From: Eubacterium_G segne
GTDB taxonomy: Bacteria; Bacillota; Clostridia; Lachnospirales; Lachnospiraceae
NCBI RefSeq assembly: GCF_014287775.1
Contig: NZ_JACOOZ010000001.1
Coordinates: 1-64,000 of the forward strand
DNA: 64,000 nucleotides
Reading direction: 5' to 3'
The notes beneath the pieces are model-generated. The model was not told the origin of the DNA. It saw only the letters and a program-made list of their open reading frames with translations, and did no database searches. A program made the translations under genes and the position numbers. Positions 50,738-60,649 of this stretch are shown one piece after another (position 1 is the first letter of the stretch; each line of letters opens with the position of its first letter).

Positions 50738-51862
50738 TTAACTTTTTACACCCATCTTTTTTTCTCTTTTTTCTATGCTCTCTGCTATCAGCTTATAAAA
50801 ACCTGCGAATATAGGTACTCCGATTAACATTCCGATTATTCCAAACAAACTTCCTCCAAGAGTTACTGCCGCTAACACCCATATTCCCGGAAGCCCTAGT
50901 GAATTTCCCATGATTTTAGGATATATTACATTGCCTTCTATCATTTGAACTACTACTATTAATACCACAAACAATAGTGCCTTCATTGGTGACTGGGTAA
51001 GTATCATTAATGCTCCGATAATTGCACCTACATAAGCACCTACTACAGGAATTAACGCAGTAAATCCCACTAATGTTCCAATCATAACTGCATAAGGCAA
51101 ATGACATATAAGCATAATAACAATACACATTACACCTAAAACCACCGCATCTATTAATTTTCCAACTATGTATCCATGAAAACATTGGTCAAACACATTA
51201 AGCCAATGCATAATTTTATTATACATTTTTTCTTTAAAGACTACATAGGTTATTCTTTTAAACTGACTTGCCATTCTTTCCTTTCCCATAAGAAAATAGA
51301 AAGTAAAAATAAGTCCAAGGGCCACTGTCACTACTATAGAAATAACTGAAGATGCCACTTCCGCCACGGTATTTACCGCACCTCCTACTCCAGAAAACAG
51401 AAATCCACCTATTTTTTCAGCGTAAGTATCCCATTTCATGGTTCGTAATTTTTCCAATGACTTAGGAGATACCACCATTTGTACATATTCATTTTTAGAA
51501 ACATAGGTTGCCAAATCCGGCAGTGCATTTAAGAAAGTTTCTATACAATTTACAAGTTCAGGAATTATCATATAGATTAATAACACAATCACACCTAAAA
51601 CCATTAAAATTGCCCCTGTCATACATACAGGTCTTCTTGATTTAATAACGATTGCTTTTTTGCTGTTGGGGAAATATCTTTTTTCAAATGAACACATAAA
51701 TATATTAACAATATAAGCAAAGGAACATCCAATGAGAATAGGTGTTATTCCGCTAAAGAACACTCCTATGGTGTTTCCCACCACGCTCCAGTAATTTATA
51801 CATAAAAATAATATAAATACACTTACCCCTACTTTAAAGCACTGTTTCCATTCTATTTTCAT
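50738..51862 (-). CDS. AI-2E family transporter (PerM/YtvI-like)
   Basis: This 374-residue integral membrane protein has about seven or eight hydrophobic segments. GFTALIPVVGAYVGAIIGALMIL and GLPGIWVLAAVTLGGSLFGIIGMLIGVPIFA, both toward the C-terminus, are family hallmarks (each spans more than one helix). Relatives export autoinducer-2 or act in ion exchange; the substrate here is not known. The gene is monocistronic. Confidence 0.9.
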   Translation of the reverse strand: MKIEWKQCFKVGVSVFILFLCINYWSVVGNTIGVFFSGITPILIGCSFAYIVNIFMCSFEKRYFPNSKKAIVIKSRRPVCMTGAILMVLGVIVLLIYMIIPELVNCIETFLNALPDLATYVSKNEYVQMVVSPKSLEKLRTMKWDTYAEKIGGFLFSGVGGAVNTVAEVASSVISIVVTVALGLIFTFYFLMGKERMASQFKRITYVVFKEKMYNKIMHWLNVFDQCFHGYIVGKLIDAVVLGVMCIVIMLICHLPYAVMIGTLVGFTALIPVVGAYVGAIIGALMILTQSPMKALLFVVLIVVVQMIEGNVIYPKIMGNSLGLPGIWVLAAVTLGGSLFGIIGMLIGVPIFAGFYKLIAESIEKREKKMGVKS

Positions 51863-51937
51863 AAAATCTCCTTTTCTTCATCAAACATGCTGCAATTTCA
51901 TTAGAATTATTCTATCAATTTTTTTCAAAAATTAAAA

Positions 51938-51976
51938 TCCCCTAAAACAGCTATTTGTTTAAATATCCGTTTTAGG
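51938..51976 (-). terminator. Terminator of the InlB-repeat protein gene
   Basis: On the minus strand, CCTAAAACGGATATTT pairs with AAATAGCTGTTTTAGG, followed by GGATTTTAATTTTT. Confidence 0.75.
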
Positions 51977-51989
51977 AGAATTTTGTTAT

Positions 51990-53663
51990 TTAATCCATAG
52001 TGTATATTTTTGTCTCAGTATAAAAATCCGTATAGGTGTCAGAATTGTAAAATCCTCTGTGCCACAAAAATGCTTTTTGGTTTACATCCACAATAGGACG
52101 GGCATTTCTTATTTGAATGGTTCCGATTTCTTCTGAATAAACCGACTCCTTCAATGTTACCTGTCCCTGAGAATAATCGTAAAGTTCTATATTATCATAA
52201 TCATTTTCTTCCCTGGCAACTACAATTCTGTCAGTTCCCATAAAGGATGCCCCCAGCTGATACTTAGGGTTCCAAAGTGGATTTCCACCGTTACATATTT
52301 CAATAGTTTTATCTGTGTCATAAAGATTATACACACAATTTTTGTCTGTCCTGTCAGTTGAAAATGTTGCATATAAAATCAGTGGATTTTCCGGTGCTGT
52401 TATTGCCACATCCAACATACGCTGGGTAATATTTGCCGGTTTCTTTATCAGCACATTAAATTCTTTCCGTGATATGTTACTCTTTCCCAATTCTGTTTTG
52501 TTATCTGAATCGTACATCATTCCTGTGTCTAAATCCAAAAATCCCATTCTAATATTTGGATCTCCTGACGTTGGGTTTGATATCATGCATATACGGACTC
52601 TTCCTTCTTCTGTTGTAGGCATAAATTTACAATAATATTGTATTAATGAAGTAACTAATATAGTTTCGTTACTCCATGACAATCCGTTTGTGGAAGAACG
52701 GTATGCCCAGTTTTTATTATCAACTCTGTAAAAAATATAATACTTATTATTATACTGTAAAATCTGGCTGTAGCAGGTCTTTCCCTGAGACCTTAAAACA
52801 ACATCCGTGTTGAAATTTTTAATGCTTTCTGCTTCACCTGATATTCTAACGTGAATTTCATTATCACTGTTATGTCCGCCTGAATAAACACACATTATTT
52901 TGCCGTTTCTCATAACAGTCACTGCCATTGCATTATGGTCGTCAGTAGAGGTTGTCTTTTTCAGATATGTCTTTTCTGTTTTCTTTGTATCATTATTATA
53001 GGATGCCACGCCGCTGTAACCTTCACTTGTGGTAAATCCCCAGTAAACATTATCTTTAGTGTTTGCATATGAAACCACCTGTGGATAACACCACCAGCTC
53101 CATATCATATCTTCATTTCCAACTTTATTTATATTCAACTTTTCCAGCTGCCACTTGGCATATAATGTAATATTTCCCGTTGTTCCTTTGGCAATTCTTG
53201 CAACCTTCTTTGTCAGCTTACTGTCTCTATACCACCCCATAAATACATAATTTTTCTTTGTTGGTGCAGCCAGCTTCACTGTTACCTGACATGTATATGT
53301 TTTTACGCTTGACTTATTTAAAGTTCCGCCATTTACGTTGTAAGAAATCTGATATGTTCTAGCCTGCCACTTAGCGTATACCTTTTTGTTTCCCTTTGAG
53401 CCTTTTTTAATGGTAGTTATTTTGTTTCTATAATATTTATCTGTATACCAGCCCTTAAAAAGATATCCCTTTTTAGACGGTGAATATAATTTTTTTGATT
53501 TGTTTGATTTATATTTTGAAGTGTTCTTTTTATTATTTGTTCCTCCATTTAAAACATATGTCACCTTATATGTTTTAACCTTTGTTTTCGCAGATACCTG
53601 CATACTCATTCCCAGTGCTAATACAAGGGTAAGCATGACTAACATTAAACTTTTTTTCTTCAT
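51990..53663 (-). CDS. Secreted protein: two InlB B-repeats and a BNR-type propeller
   Basis: This 557-residue protein starts at ATG 53663 (AGAGG seven bases upstream). It has a signal peptide (about 1-25) and two Listeria-Bacteroides (InlB B) repeats (about 30-170), each ending in a KGWYTD/MGWYRD...YAKWQ pattern. A C-terminal domain (about 180-557) with DDHNAMAVTVMRNGKIMCVYSGGHNSD and repeated bladed strands resembles BNR-4 beta-propellers. Such proteins bind or cut polysaccharides. The substrate is unknown. Confidence 0.75.
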   Translation of the reverse strand: MKKKSLMLVMLTLVLALGMSMQVSAKTKVKTYKVTYVLNGGTNNKKNTSKYKSNKSKKLYSPSKKGYLFKGWYTDKYYRNKITTIKKGSKGNKKVYAKWQARTYQISYNVNGGTLNKSSVKTYTCQVTVKLAAPTKKNYVFMGWYRDSKLTKKVARIAKGTTGNITLYAKWQLEKLNINKVGNEDMIWSWWCYPQVVSYANTKDNVYWGFTTSEGYSGVASYNNDTKKTEKTYLKKTTSTDDHNAMAVTVMRNGKIMCVYSGGHNSDNEIHVRISGEAESIKNFNTDVVLRSQGKTCYSQILQYNNKYYIFYRVDNKNWAYRSSTNGLSWSNETILVTSLIQYYCKFMPTTEEGRVRICMISNPTSGDPNIRMGFLDLDTGMMYDSDNKTELGKSNISRKEFNVLIKKPANITQRMLDVAITAPENPLILYATFSTDRTDKNCVYNLYDTDKTIEICNGGNPLWNPKYQLGASFMGTDRIVVAREENDYDNIELYDYSQGQVTLKESVYSEEIGTIQIRNARPIVDVNQKAFLWHRGFYNSDTYTDFYTETKIYTMD

Positions 53664-53895
53664 TCTTTTGCCTCTCATTCCTCAAGAAAATATCATGACC
53701 CGTAATTTAATTCCACAATTTATTATATAAACATTTTTGCAAAAATCAACAAATTGCATCATTAATATTATTCCCGATAATATTTAATCTCTTTCTTATT
53801 TTATTAAATAAAATTAATATTAATTTGATGAATTGCACAATCATATTATATTTTTTTTAGCATAAATTATAATAATAAGTTTCCGGAGAATTGTT

Positions 53896-54693
53896 ATGTC
53901 TGGTTCACAGCAAATTTCATTATTGAGGCGAAGTATTTTTTGGCTATGCATTCTTATTGCAGTGGCTGGTGTTACATACCATTATCAGGAAAATATTTTT
54001 AAAGAAGGCTTTGATTCCCTGACTGCTACTAATACCCCAAAGGACATTCCTATATGTAATGTAAAAACCAATAAAAAACTTGTTTCCCTTTCCTTTGATG
54101 CCGATTTTGGAAACGAAGATATAGAAAAGATTTTAAGTGTTCTAAAGAAATATGATGTTAAAACAACATTTTTTATTACAGGAAACTGGGTTGAAAAATA
54201 TCCTGAGGCTGTAAAAAAAATGCAGGCTGCCGGTCATGATTTGGGTAATCACAGCTACCATCACAAACATATGCCTGAATTAGATGCCGCCGGAATATCT
54301 GACGAAATTAATACTGTAACTGAAAAAGTAAAAGAGCTTACCGGAGTTACCATGAATCTTTTCCGCCCTCCTTATGGTGACTATAGTAATACCCTTTTAA
54401 CCCAGGCTAAATCTCTTAATTATTATGCCATTCAATGGAATATTGACAGTCAGGATTGGAAAAACTATGGTACCGATTCTATTGTAAGTACCATCCTTAA
54501 CCACAAAGATTTAAAAAACGGTTCTATTATCCTTATGCATAATGGTGCAAAATATACTGCTGAAGCTTTGCCTAAAGTAATTGAAGGTTTGAAGAAAAAA
54601 GGCTATGAAATTGTTCCTGTATCACATCTAATATATATGGACAATTTCCATATCGAACCGGATGGCAATCAGGTACAGGATACAAGTCAATAA
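53896..54693 (+). CDS. Membrane-anchored polysaccharide deacetylase
   Basis: This 265-residue CE4-family enzyme has an N-terminal membrane anchor (about 12-30). The deacetylase domain (about 58-250) has VSLSFDADFG (the TFDD-type motif), LGNHSYHH (zinc-binding HxxxH), FRPPYGDYS and the final ILMHNG. The SFDADFG form is like PdaA/PdaB-group enzymes, which act on peptidoglycan in sporulating Firmicutes. Its real substrate is not shown. It has its own terminator. Confidence 0.88.
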   Translation: MSGSQQISLLRRSIFWLCILIAVAGVTYHYQENIFKEGFDSLTATNTPKDIPICNVKTNKKLVSLSFDADFGNEDIEKILSVLKKYDVKTTFFITGNWVEKYPEAVKKMQAAGHDLGNHSYHHKHMPELDAAGISDEINTVTEKVKELTGVTMNLFRPPYGDYSNTLLTQAKSLNYYAIQWNIDSQDWKNYGTDSIVSTILNHKDLKNGSIILMHNGAKYTAEALPKVIEGLKKKGYEIVPVSHLIYMDNFHIEPDGNQVQDTSQ

Positions 54694-54704
54694 CTTTATA
54701 TCCA

Positions 54705-54735
54705 CCCCCACCGGCTTAGCCGGTGGTTTTCTCTG
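54705..54735 (+). terminator. Terminator of the deacetylase gene
   Basis: CCACCGGC-TTA-GCCGGTGG followed by TTTTC. Confidence 0.8.
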
Positions 54736-54967
54736 TACTCATAAGGATTTTCTCTCAACTTATTTTATGTTACACACAATTCTAAGCTGTTTATTCTTTT
54801 GTATGCCTGTTTATCTGCGTTCTATATATTTTCGTTTTTATTTAACAATCTTAGTTGTTATTGACAAGAATATTTTTAAATGATACCCTCAATAACATGG
54901 TGACTTTTGCTGCTACACTATAATTTTCGGTTTAAAATGCTAACAATTTTTAACCTTATATATTTTC

Positions 54968-55240
54968 TTAATTTTCCAAATCATCCGGCTGGGTATTTCG
55001 CAGGATGAACATGGAACCTCCACCGAATCCCATTATCATTCCCAGATAACCTGCCGTTGCAAAACAGTATAATGTGCTAAATATGTATGGTGTCAATAAA
55101 ATGGCAGCTCCATATAGTATCATTCCCATTAAACACCATAATAAAGTGTTTAATGCCAGATAACATCCTCTTTTTGACACCGGCAAAAATTCGTGTATCC
55201 TTAATGCAACCTTCCATATAACTCCATACATTTCATGCAT
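54968..55240 (-). CDS. Small two-pass membrane protein in the phosphate cluster
   Basis: This 90-residue protein has hydrophobic segments at about 27-48 and 55-78, including the Gly-rich GMIMGFGGGSMFIL. It begins 12 bases after the Na/Pi cotransporter stop, so it is probably the last gene of that transcript. The family is unknown. Confidence 0.6.
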   Translation of the reverse strand: MHEMYGVIWKVALRIHEFLPVSKRGCYLALNTLLWCLMGMILYGAAILLTPYIFSTLYCFATAGYLGMIMGFGGGSMFILRNTQPDDLEN

Positions 55241-55252
55241 AATAGTGCCTCC

Positions 55253-57004
55253 TTACAATTCTGCTGTATATTTACTAAGCTTATCTTTATATATGTTGTA
55301 AAACTCACTTCCAGGCATTTTGTCAATTTCCCTGCTATACTCATGAAGTCCAAGACTGCCGTGGGCAATTTCCTCAACACATCCGGCTATGTTAGAACAA
55401 TGGTCTGATATTCTTTCCAGTGCAGTAATAATATCAGTCATAATAAATCCCTGTTCAATAGTACATTCACCTTTTTTAAGCCTGTCTATATGACGTTTCT
55501 TTAGTTCATGTTTAAGCTTATCTATCACCCTTTCCATTGCCTCAACTGAAACGGCAGCATCTGCATCATTATTTATATACGCCATATTAGTTTCTTCCAA
55601 AATTTCAGCTACCGCTGCTATCATTTTTCTTATTTCTTTTGAAGCATTATCAGAAAATTTCAACTTCTTTTCAGCAATCTCTTCTGCTGATTTTGCAATT
55701 CCAACAGAATGGTCGGAAATTCTTTCTATATCACCGATAATATGAAGTAACTCGCTTACCACACGGCTATCCTGTTCACTTAAATTTTGCTTACTTACAT
55801 GTACAAGATATGTGCCTAACTTGTCCTCATATTTATCAATTTCCTTTTCGCAATCTTTTATGTTTTCAAAATTCTTTTCGCTATATTCACCTATTAATTG
55901 GCAGGCAGATTTAACACCCTGTATTGTTTTGTCAAACATAGTCTGAACCTGTTTCTTACACTGTTCAATAGCTATAGTTGGTGTTGCCAAAAGTCTCTCA
56001 TCTAACAACTGAAGAGAATCTCCAACTTTTGCATCCCTCACAATAAAGCATGCCAGCTTTTCCAACTGATTTGCAAATGGGAATAACAGCATTGTACATA
56101 AAATGTTAAATAACGAATGTATTACTGCAATGCCAAGCAGGCTGGCACTTTCATCTATAAAAGAAAAATGTATAAGACTGTTTACTATACAAAATACCGT
56201 AAGTATTACCGCTGTTCCTATAATGTTAAATGTAAGGTGAACAACAGCTGTTCTCTTGGCATTTTTATTAGCTCCAACAGAAGAAATCATTGCAGTAACA
56301 CATGTTCCGATGTTCTGTCCCATTATAATAGGAATGGCGCTGCCATAACTTACTGCTCCTGTAGCTGCTAATGCCTGCAAAATACCAACTGATGCTGATG
56401 AACTTTGTATAATTGCAGTAAGGGCAGCTCCTGCTAACACACCTAATACAGGATTACTAAACATTGTAAGAATATGTTGAAACTGAGGAACCTCTCTAAG
56501 AGGACTTACTGCCGATGACATTGCCTCCATTCCAAACATAAGCACTGCAAATCCTAATAATATGTTTCCTAAATCAGCATTTTTTGAATTTTTCTTTCCC
56601 ATTACAAGAATTATTCCAACCATTGCCAAAATCGGTGTAAATGATGTTGGCTTTAAAAGGCTTACTAAAATGTTGTCACTGGTAATTCCCGTAAGGCTTA
56701 ATATCCAGGCTGTAATGGTTGTACCAACATTGGCTCCCATTATTATTCCAATAGCCTGTTTAAGTGTCATAATACCTGAGTTTACAAATCCTACTACCAT
56801 AACAGTAGTGGCTGATGAACTTTGTATTATGGCAGTCACCCCTGCTCCAAGAAGGAATCCCTTCCATCTGCTGGATGTGAGTTTTTCCAAAATTGACTTT
56901 AACTGATTACCGGCACGCTTCTCTAAGGCTTCTCCCATAATGTTCATTCCATAAAGAAATAGTGCCAGACCACCTATTAGCGATAAAAAATTAAATATGT
57001 TCAT
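55253..57004 (-). CDS. Na/Pi cotransporter with C-terminal PhoU-like domain
   Basis: This 583-residue protein from ATG 57004 (GGAGGG four bases upstream) has an N-terminal NptA-type transport domain with two copies of the QSSSA motif (IIQSSSATTVM and IIQSSSASVGI), each part of an inverted repeat. A cytosolic PhoU-like helical domain follows (about 340-560). It takes up phosphate with sodium and probably belongs to the phosphate regulon that ends just upstream. Confidence 0.9.
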   Translation of the reverse strand: MNIFNFLSLIGGLALFLYGMNIMGEALEKRAGNQLKSILEKLTSSRWKGFLLGAGVTAIIQSSSATTVMVVGFVNSGIMTLKQAIGIIMGANVGTTITAWILSLTGITSDNILVSLLKPTSFTPILAMVGIILVMGKKNSKNADLGNILLGFAVLMFGMEAMSSAVSPLREVPQFQHILTMFSNPVLGVLAGAALTAIIQSSSASVGILQALAATGAVSYGSAIPIIMGQNIGTCVTAMISSVGANKNAKRTAVVHLTFNIIGTAVILTVFCIVNSLIHFSFIDESASLLGIAVIHSLFNILCTMLLFPFANQLEKLACFIVRDAKVGDSLQLLDERLLATPTIAIEQCKKQVQTMFDKTIQGVKSACQLIGEYSEKNFENIKDCEKEIDKYEDKLGTYLVHVSKQNLSEQDSRVVSELLHIIGDIERISDHSVGIAKSAEEIAEKKLKFSDNASKEIRKMIAAVAEILEETNMAYINNDADAAVSVEAMERVIDKLKHELKKRHIDRLKKGECTIEQGFIMTDIITALERISDHCSNIAGCVEEIAHGSLGLHEYSREIDKMPGSEFYNIYKDKLSKYTAEL

Positions 57005-57120
57005 TTTTCCCTCCACTATAAAATATTTGGTTTCTTTTTGTTTCTTTAATTTTATAGTATAGGTGCCTTGTAAATTGTAATTATTTGTAATGTAAAATCT
57101 AAGTTAAATTTGCGAAAAAT

Positions 57121-58473
57121 TTAGAATAAAATGGTGATTTTTGTTCCTTCTTTGTATTTGCTCTTAACAAAAACCTTGGCATTATGAAAATTGGCGCCAT
57201 GCTTTACAATGGAAAGCCCCAGTCCTGTTCCACCTATTTCCTTAGAATGACTTTTGTCTGCCCGGTAAAATCTTTCAAATATTCTCCCGATATCCTCGTC
57301 TTTTATTCCAATTCCCGTATCTTCCACCGACAAATTTATTCCATCGTCATTTTTTAAAATATTCACATAGATTTTTCCACCGGTTTTATTATATTTTATG
57401 GCATTGTCAATCAGATTAAATATCATTTCCTCAATAATCTGCTCTGCCCCGGTAATTACCAGATGCTTTCCTGAAAGAAACATTTTGATATTTCTCTTTT
57501 CCGCTGCCGCCTCTAAATGTCCCATAACTGCCTGACTTGTTTCATATAAATCAATTGGTTCCATTTTCACGGCAATATCCTTGCCATCTAATTGGGAAAG
57601 CTTAATAATATCACCAACTAAAATAATTAATCTTTGCGCCTCTGAATGTATTTTTCCTGCAAATCTTGTAATATCCTCCTCTTTCACCATTCCGTTTTGA
57701 ATTATTTCCGCAAAGCCGGATATGGAAGTAAGAGGTGTTTTTAATTCATGGGATACATTGGCAGTAAAATCCCGCCTTAAATTATCCTGCTTTTCATGTT
57801 CCATGTTAAGCTGCTCTATCTGTTTATCTATCTGATTGTTTTGCTTTATGATTTTATCTATTAAAGGTTCAATTTCATCATATATCTTTTCCCTGTCAGG
57901 TTCATTTAAATCGATTTGATTTATTGGTGTGGTTACTGCCTTTGAAACCCTTCCTGCCATATATGCCGCTATAAGAATGGCAAAAACCATAACACATATC
58001 ATGGGAAATATTGTATCCATAAGTGTTGACCACACTGTAGACATATCCTTCGACAATCTTAGTACATCTCCGTTATTAAGAAGCTTTGTTACATTTATTG
58101 TTTTCCTTGATAGTGTATCAGAGTATCTTTCAGAATAACCTGTACCATTTTCTCTTGCTTCCCTTATTTCTTCCCTGTCATTATGATTTCCTAAACTGTT
58201 AATATCATTTCTATTGTCAAATAACACCTTGCCGGAACTATCTACTAACGTTATTCTGTGTTTTACACTTAAAGATTTCAAAAAGGCCACACCATTCAGT
58301 TCTACTCCGCTTGATGTGGCCGTTAATTCGCCCTTTAAGGCTGCAATATTTTGATTTGAAAAACTTTTGTAAACGATTACTACAGTTAGAATGGTAGTTA
58401 ATGCTATTACAACAGAAGAAATGATAAACATATTAAGAAAAATCCTTTTGCTCATTTTCTTTATTCTTATCAT
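57121..58473 (-). CDS. phoR: PhoR-like sensor histidine kinase
   Basis: This 450-residue kinase has two membrane segments (about 13-33 and 150-172), an extracytoplasmic loop, a HisKA domain with ANVSHELKTPLTSISG (phospho-His) and an HATPase domain (NLIDNAIKYN, VEDTGIGI, FERFYRADKSHS, GTGLGLSIVKH). It lies 11 bases after phoB and would phosphorylate PhoB under phosphate limitation. PAS is not obvious. Confidence 0.9.
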   Translation of the reverse strand: MIRIKKMSKRIFLNMFIISSVVIALTTILTVVIVYKSFSNQNIAALKGELTATSSGVELNGVAFLKSLSVKHRITLVDSSGKVLFDNRNDINSLGNHNDREEIREARENGTGYSERYSDTLSRKTINVTKLLNNGDVLRLSKDMSTVWSTLMDTIFPMICVMVFAILIAAYMAGRVSKAVTTPINQIDLNEPDREKIYDEIEPLIDKIIKQNNQIDKQIEQLNMEHEKQDNLRRDFTANVSHELKTPLTSISGFAEIIQNGMVKEEDITRFAGKIHSEAQRLIILVGDIIKLSQLDGKDIAVKMEPIDLYETSQAVMGHLEAAAEKRNIKMFLSGKHLVITGAEQIIEEMIFNLIDNAIKYNKTGGKIYVNILKNDDGINLSVEDTGIGIKDEDIGRIFERFYRADKSHSKEIGGTGLGLSIVKHGANFHNAKVFVKSKYKEGTKITILF

Positions 58474-58484
58474 TTTTATTCCTC

Positions 58485-59156
58485 TTAACTATTACTTATT
58501 TTATATCCTACACCACGTATAGTCTTTATTACATTGCCTGCAGTGGTTAGTTTCTGGCGCAATGTACGAATATGTACGTCTACTGTTCTACTTTCTCCGT
58601 CAAATGAGTAACCCCATATTTTATTTAAAAGCTGATCTCTTGTAAGGACAATTCCTTTGTTTTTTATTAAAAGACATAACATTTCAAATTCCTTTAAAGT
58701 AAGAATTACTTCCTTACCATCCACCTTTACTATATGCTTTGCCGGACACACATATAGATTGTCTATTGTGTAATCTGACTGATAGCTGTTAAATTCCGAC
58801 CTTCTTAGAAGTGCCTTAACCCTTGCTACCATTTCCATCATGCTAAAAGGTTTTGCAATGTAATCATCAGCTCCACTTTCTAAACCGTTTATTTTATCAT
58901 ATTCACTGGTTTTGGCTGTTGCCATAATTACCGGAACCCTTTCCGTCGTGGGATTTTTTCTCAGTTTTTGAAGTATCTCTATACCGCTTTCTTCCGGAAG
59001 CATCACATCCAGAATAACCAACGACGGCATTTTTGTATTTAAGGCTTTCCAGAAATCCGATGGTTTTTCAAAGCCTTCTGCCTGTATTCCTGTACTATTT
59101 AATGTATATACAACCAGTTCTCTTATACTGCTGTCATCTTCGACTAAATATACCAT
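58485..59156 (-). CDS. phoB: PhoB/PhoP-type response regulator
   Basis: This 223-residue OmpR-family regulator has a receiver with the phosphoacceptor Asp in LVILDVMLP (about 54), Lys in AKPFSM, and a winged-helix DNA-binding domain (about 125-222: RDQLLNKIWGYSFDGESRTVDVHI). It probably binds the Pho-box repeats upstream of pstS. It lies between phoU and phoR in the operon. Confidence 0.9.
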   Translation of the reverse strand: MVYLVEDDSSIRELVVYTLNSTGIQAEGFEKPSDFWKALNTKMPSLVILDVMLPEESGIEILQKLRKNPTTERVPVIMATAKTSEYDKINGLESGADDYIAKPFSMMEMVARVKALLRRSEFNSYQSDYTIDNLYVCPAKHIVKVDGKEVILTLKEFEMLCLLIKNKGIVLTRDQLLNKIWGYSFDGESRTVDVHIRTLRQKLTTAGNVIKTIRGVGYKISNS

Positions 59157-59243
59157 CTTACCGTCCTCCTTTATTCCAGAATAATCCTCTTTTGTAATTT
59201 TTAAGTTAATCCTATGTAAATTTTAGGTCAAATTATAAATTAA

Positions 59244-59894
59244 TTATTCACCTTCATAATGAGTTCCTAAAATGGAGTATTCTACCCATCCGGCAATATT
59301 TGTGGCATGGTCACCAATTCTTTCCAAATACTTGGCAATCATAAGAGTGTCAATACATTCCTCTCCACCTTCAGTATCTTCAGCAATTTTAGAAATAAGT
59401 TCTTTTTTTATTTCATCAAAATAGTTATCAACTACATCATCACTTAAAATAACACTTTTTGCCTTATCTAAGTCTTTGCTTACAAAGGAATCAACACTTA
59501 AAGTTACCATTTTAATAACCTCATTTGCCATATCATTTAAATGTACCTGATATTTTAAATTGCTGTCCTTTATGTATTTGGCAAGTTCCACTATGTCTGA
59601 TGCCTGATCACCAATTCTCTCCATGTCCGATATCATTTTAAGGGCTGAGGAAATCACTCTTAAATCCCTTGCTACCGGCTGTTGTCTAAGTAAAAGCTTC
59701 ATACAGATATTTTCAATAACTCTTTCTTTTCTGTCAATTTCAGCATCCGTATCAAGAACTTCTGCCTTTAATTCCTCATTGGCATGGTCCATTGCCATTT
59801 TAATTGCAGCAGCTATAGCCTGCTCACATAATTTTCCCATTTTAATCATTTCATCATTAAGATTATGCAACTGTTCATCAAATTTATTTCTCAT
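59244..59894 (-). CDS. phoU: Phosphate transport regulator PhoU
   Basis: This 216-residue all-helical protein repeats a three-helix unit twice. The motifs ISDMERIGDQASDI and AKYLERIGDHATNIAGWV are the PhoU metal-binding signatures. It couples Pst transport to PhoR signalling. It lies two bases after pstB. Confidence 0.95.
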   Translation of the reverse strand: MRNKFDEQLHNLNDEMIKMGKLCEQAIAAAIKMAMDHANEELKAEVLDTDAEIDRKERVIENICMKLLLRQQPVARDLRVISSALKMISDMERIGDQASDIVELAKYIKDSNLKYQVHLNDMANEVIKMVTLSVDSFVSKDLDKAKSVILSDDVVDNYFDEIKKELISKIAEDTEGGEECIDTLMIAKYLERIGDHATNIAGWVEYSILGTHYEGE

Positions 59895-59896
59895 AA

Positions 59897-60646
59897 TTAA
59901 CCAAACCTTCCTGTTATATAATCTTCTGTTCTCTTATCCCTAGGCATTGAGAACATCTGCTCTGTATCACCGAATTCAATTACTTCACCTAATAAAAAGA
60001 ATGCTGTTTTGTCTGATATTCTTGCTGCCTGCTGCATATTATGGGTTACCATAATTACCGTGTAATCCTTTTTAAGTTCCACAGCCAAATCCTCTATTTT
60101 GGATGTAGAAATAGGGTCAAGAGCTGATGTAGGCTCATCCATAAGAATTACTTCCGGATTAACTGCCAATGCCCTTGCAATACACAATCTCTGCTGCTGT
60201 CCACCTGACATTGCCAAAGCACTCTTTTTAAGTTTATCCTTTGTTTCATCCCAGATTGCTGCCTGCTTAAGTGTTTTCTCCACAATCTCATCTAACTTAG
60301 CTTTAGAGTGAATACCGTGGGTTCTAGGCCCGTAAGCAATATTGTCATATATGCTCATTGGGAACAAATTAGGTTTCTGGAAAACCATTCCTACTCTCTT
60401 TCTAAGAATATTTACATCCATGTTTTTATAAATATCTTCACCGTCTAATGTTATAAGACCCTCAATTTTACAATCCGGCACTAAATCATTCATTCTGTTA
60501 AGCGATTTTAAAACTGTTGATTTACCACATCCTGAAGGTCCGATAAATGCCGTTATTTCATTTGGCGGTATATTAAGGTTTACATTTTTTATTGCATGAA
60601 AATCACCGTAGTGAAGTTCCATATTTTGTATGTCAAATTTTCCCAT
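59897..60646 (-). CDS. pstB: Phosphate ABC transporter ATPase PstB
   Basis: This 249-residue ABC ATPase has Walker A GPSGCGKST (about 34-42), signature LSGGQQQR in the form AMSGGQQQRLCIARA, and Walker B VILMDEPTSALDP. It is full length. It overlaps the transport operon between pstA and phoU. Confidence 0.97.
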   Translation of the reverse strand: MGKFDIQNMELHYGDFHAIKNVNLNIPPNEITAFIGPSGCGKSTVLKSLNRMNDLVPDCKIEGLITLDGEDIYKNMDVNILRKRVGMVFQKPNLFPMSIYDNIAYGPRTHGIHSKAKLDEIVEKTLKQAAIWDETKDKLKKSALAMSGGQQQRLCIARALAVNPEVILMDEPTSALDPISTSKIEDLAVELKKDYTVIMVTHNMQQAARISDKTAFFLLGEVIEFGDTEQMFSMPRDKRTEDYITGRFG

Positions 60647-60649
60647 TTT

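Noticed and set aside
54662..54883. 73-codon plus-strand frame after the deacetylase
   Set aside because: It overlaps the deacetylase end and the terminator hairpin and lacks a ribosome site.
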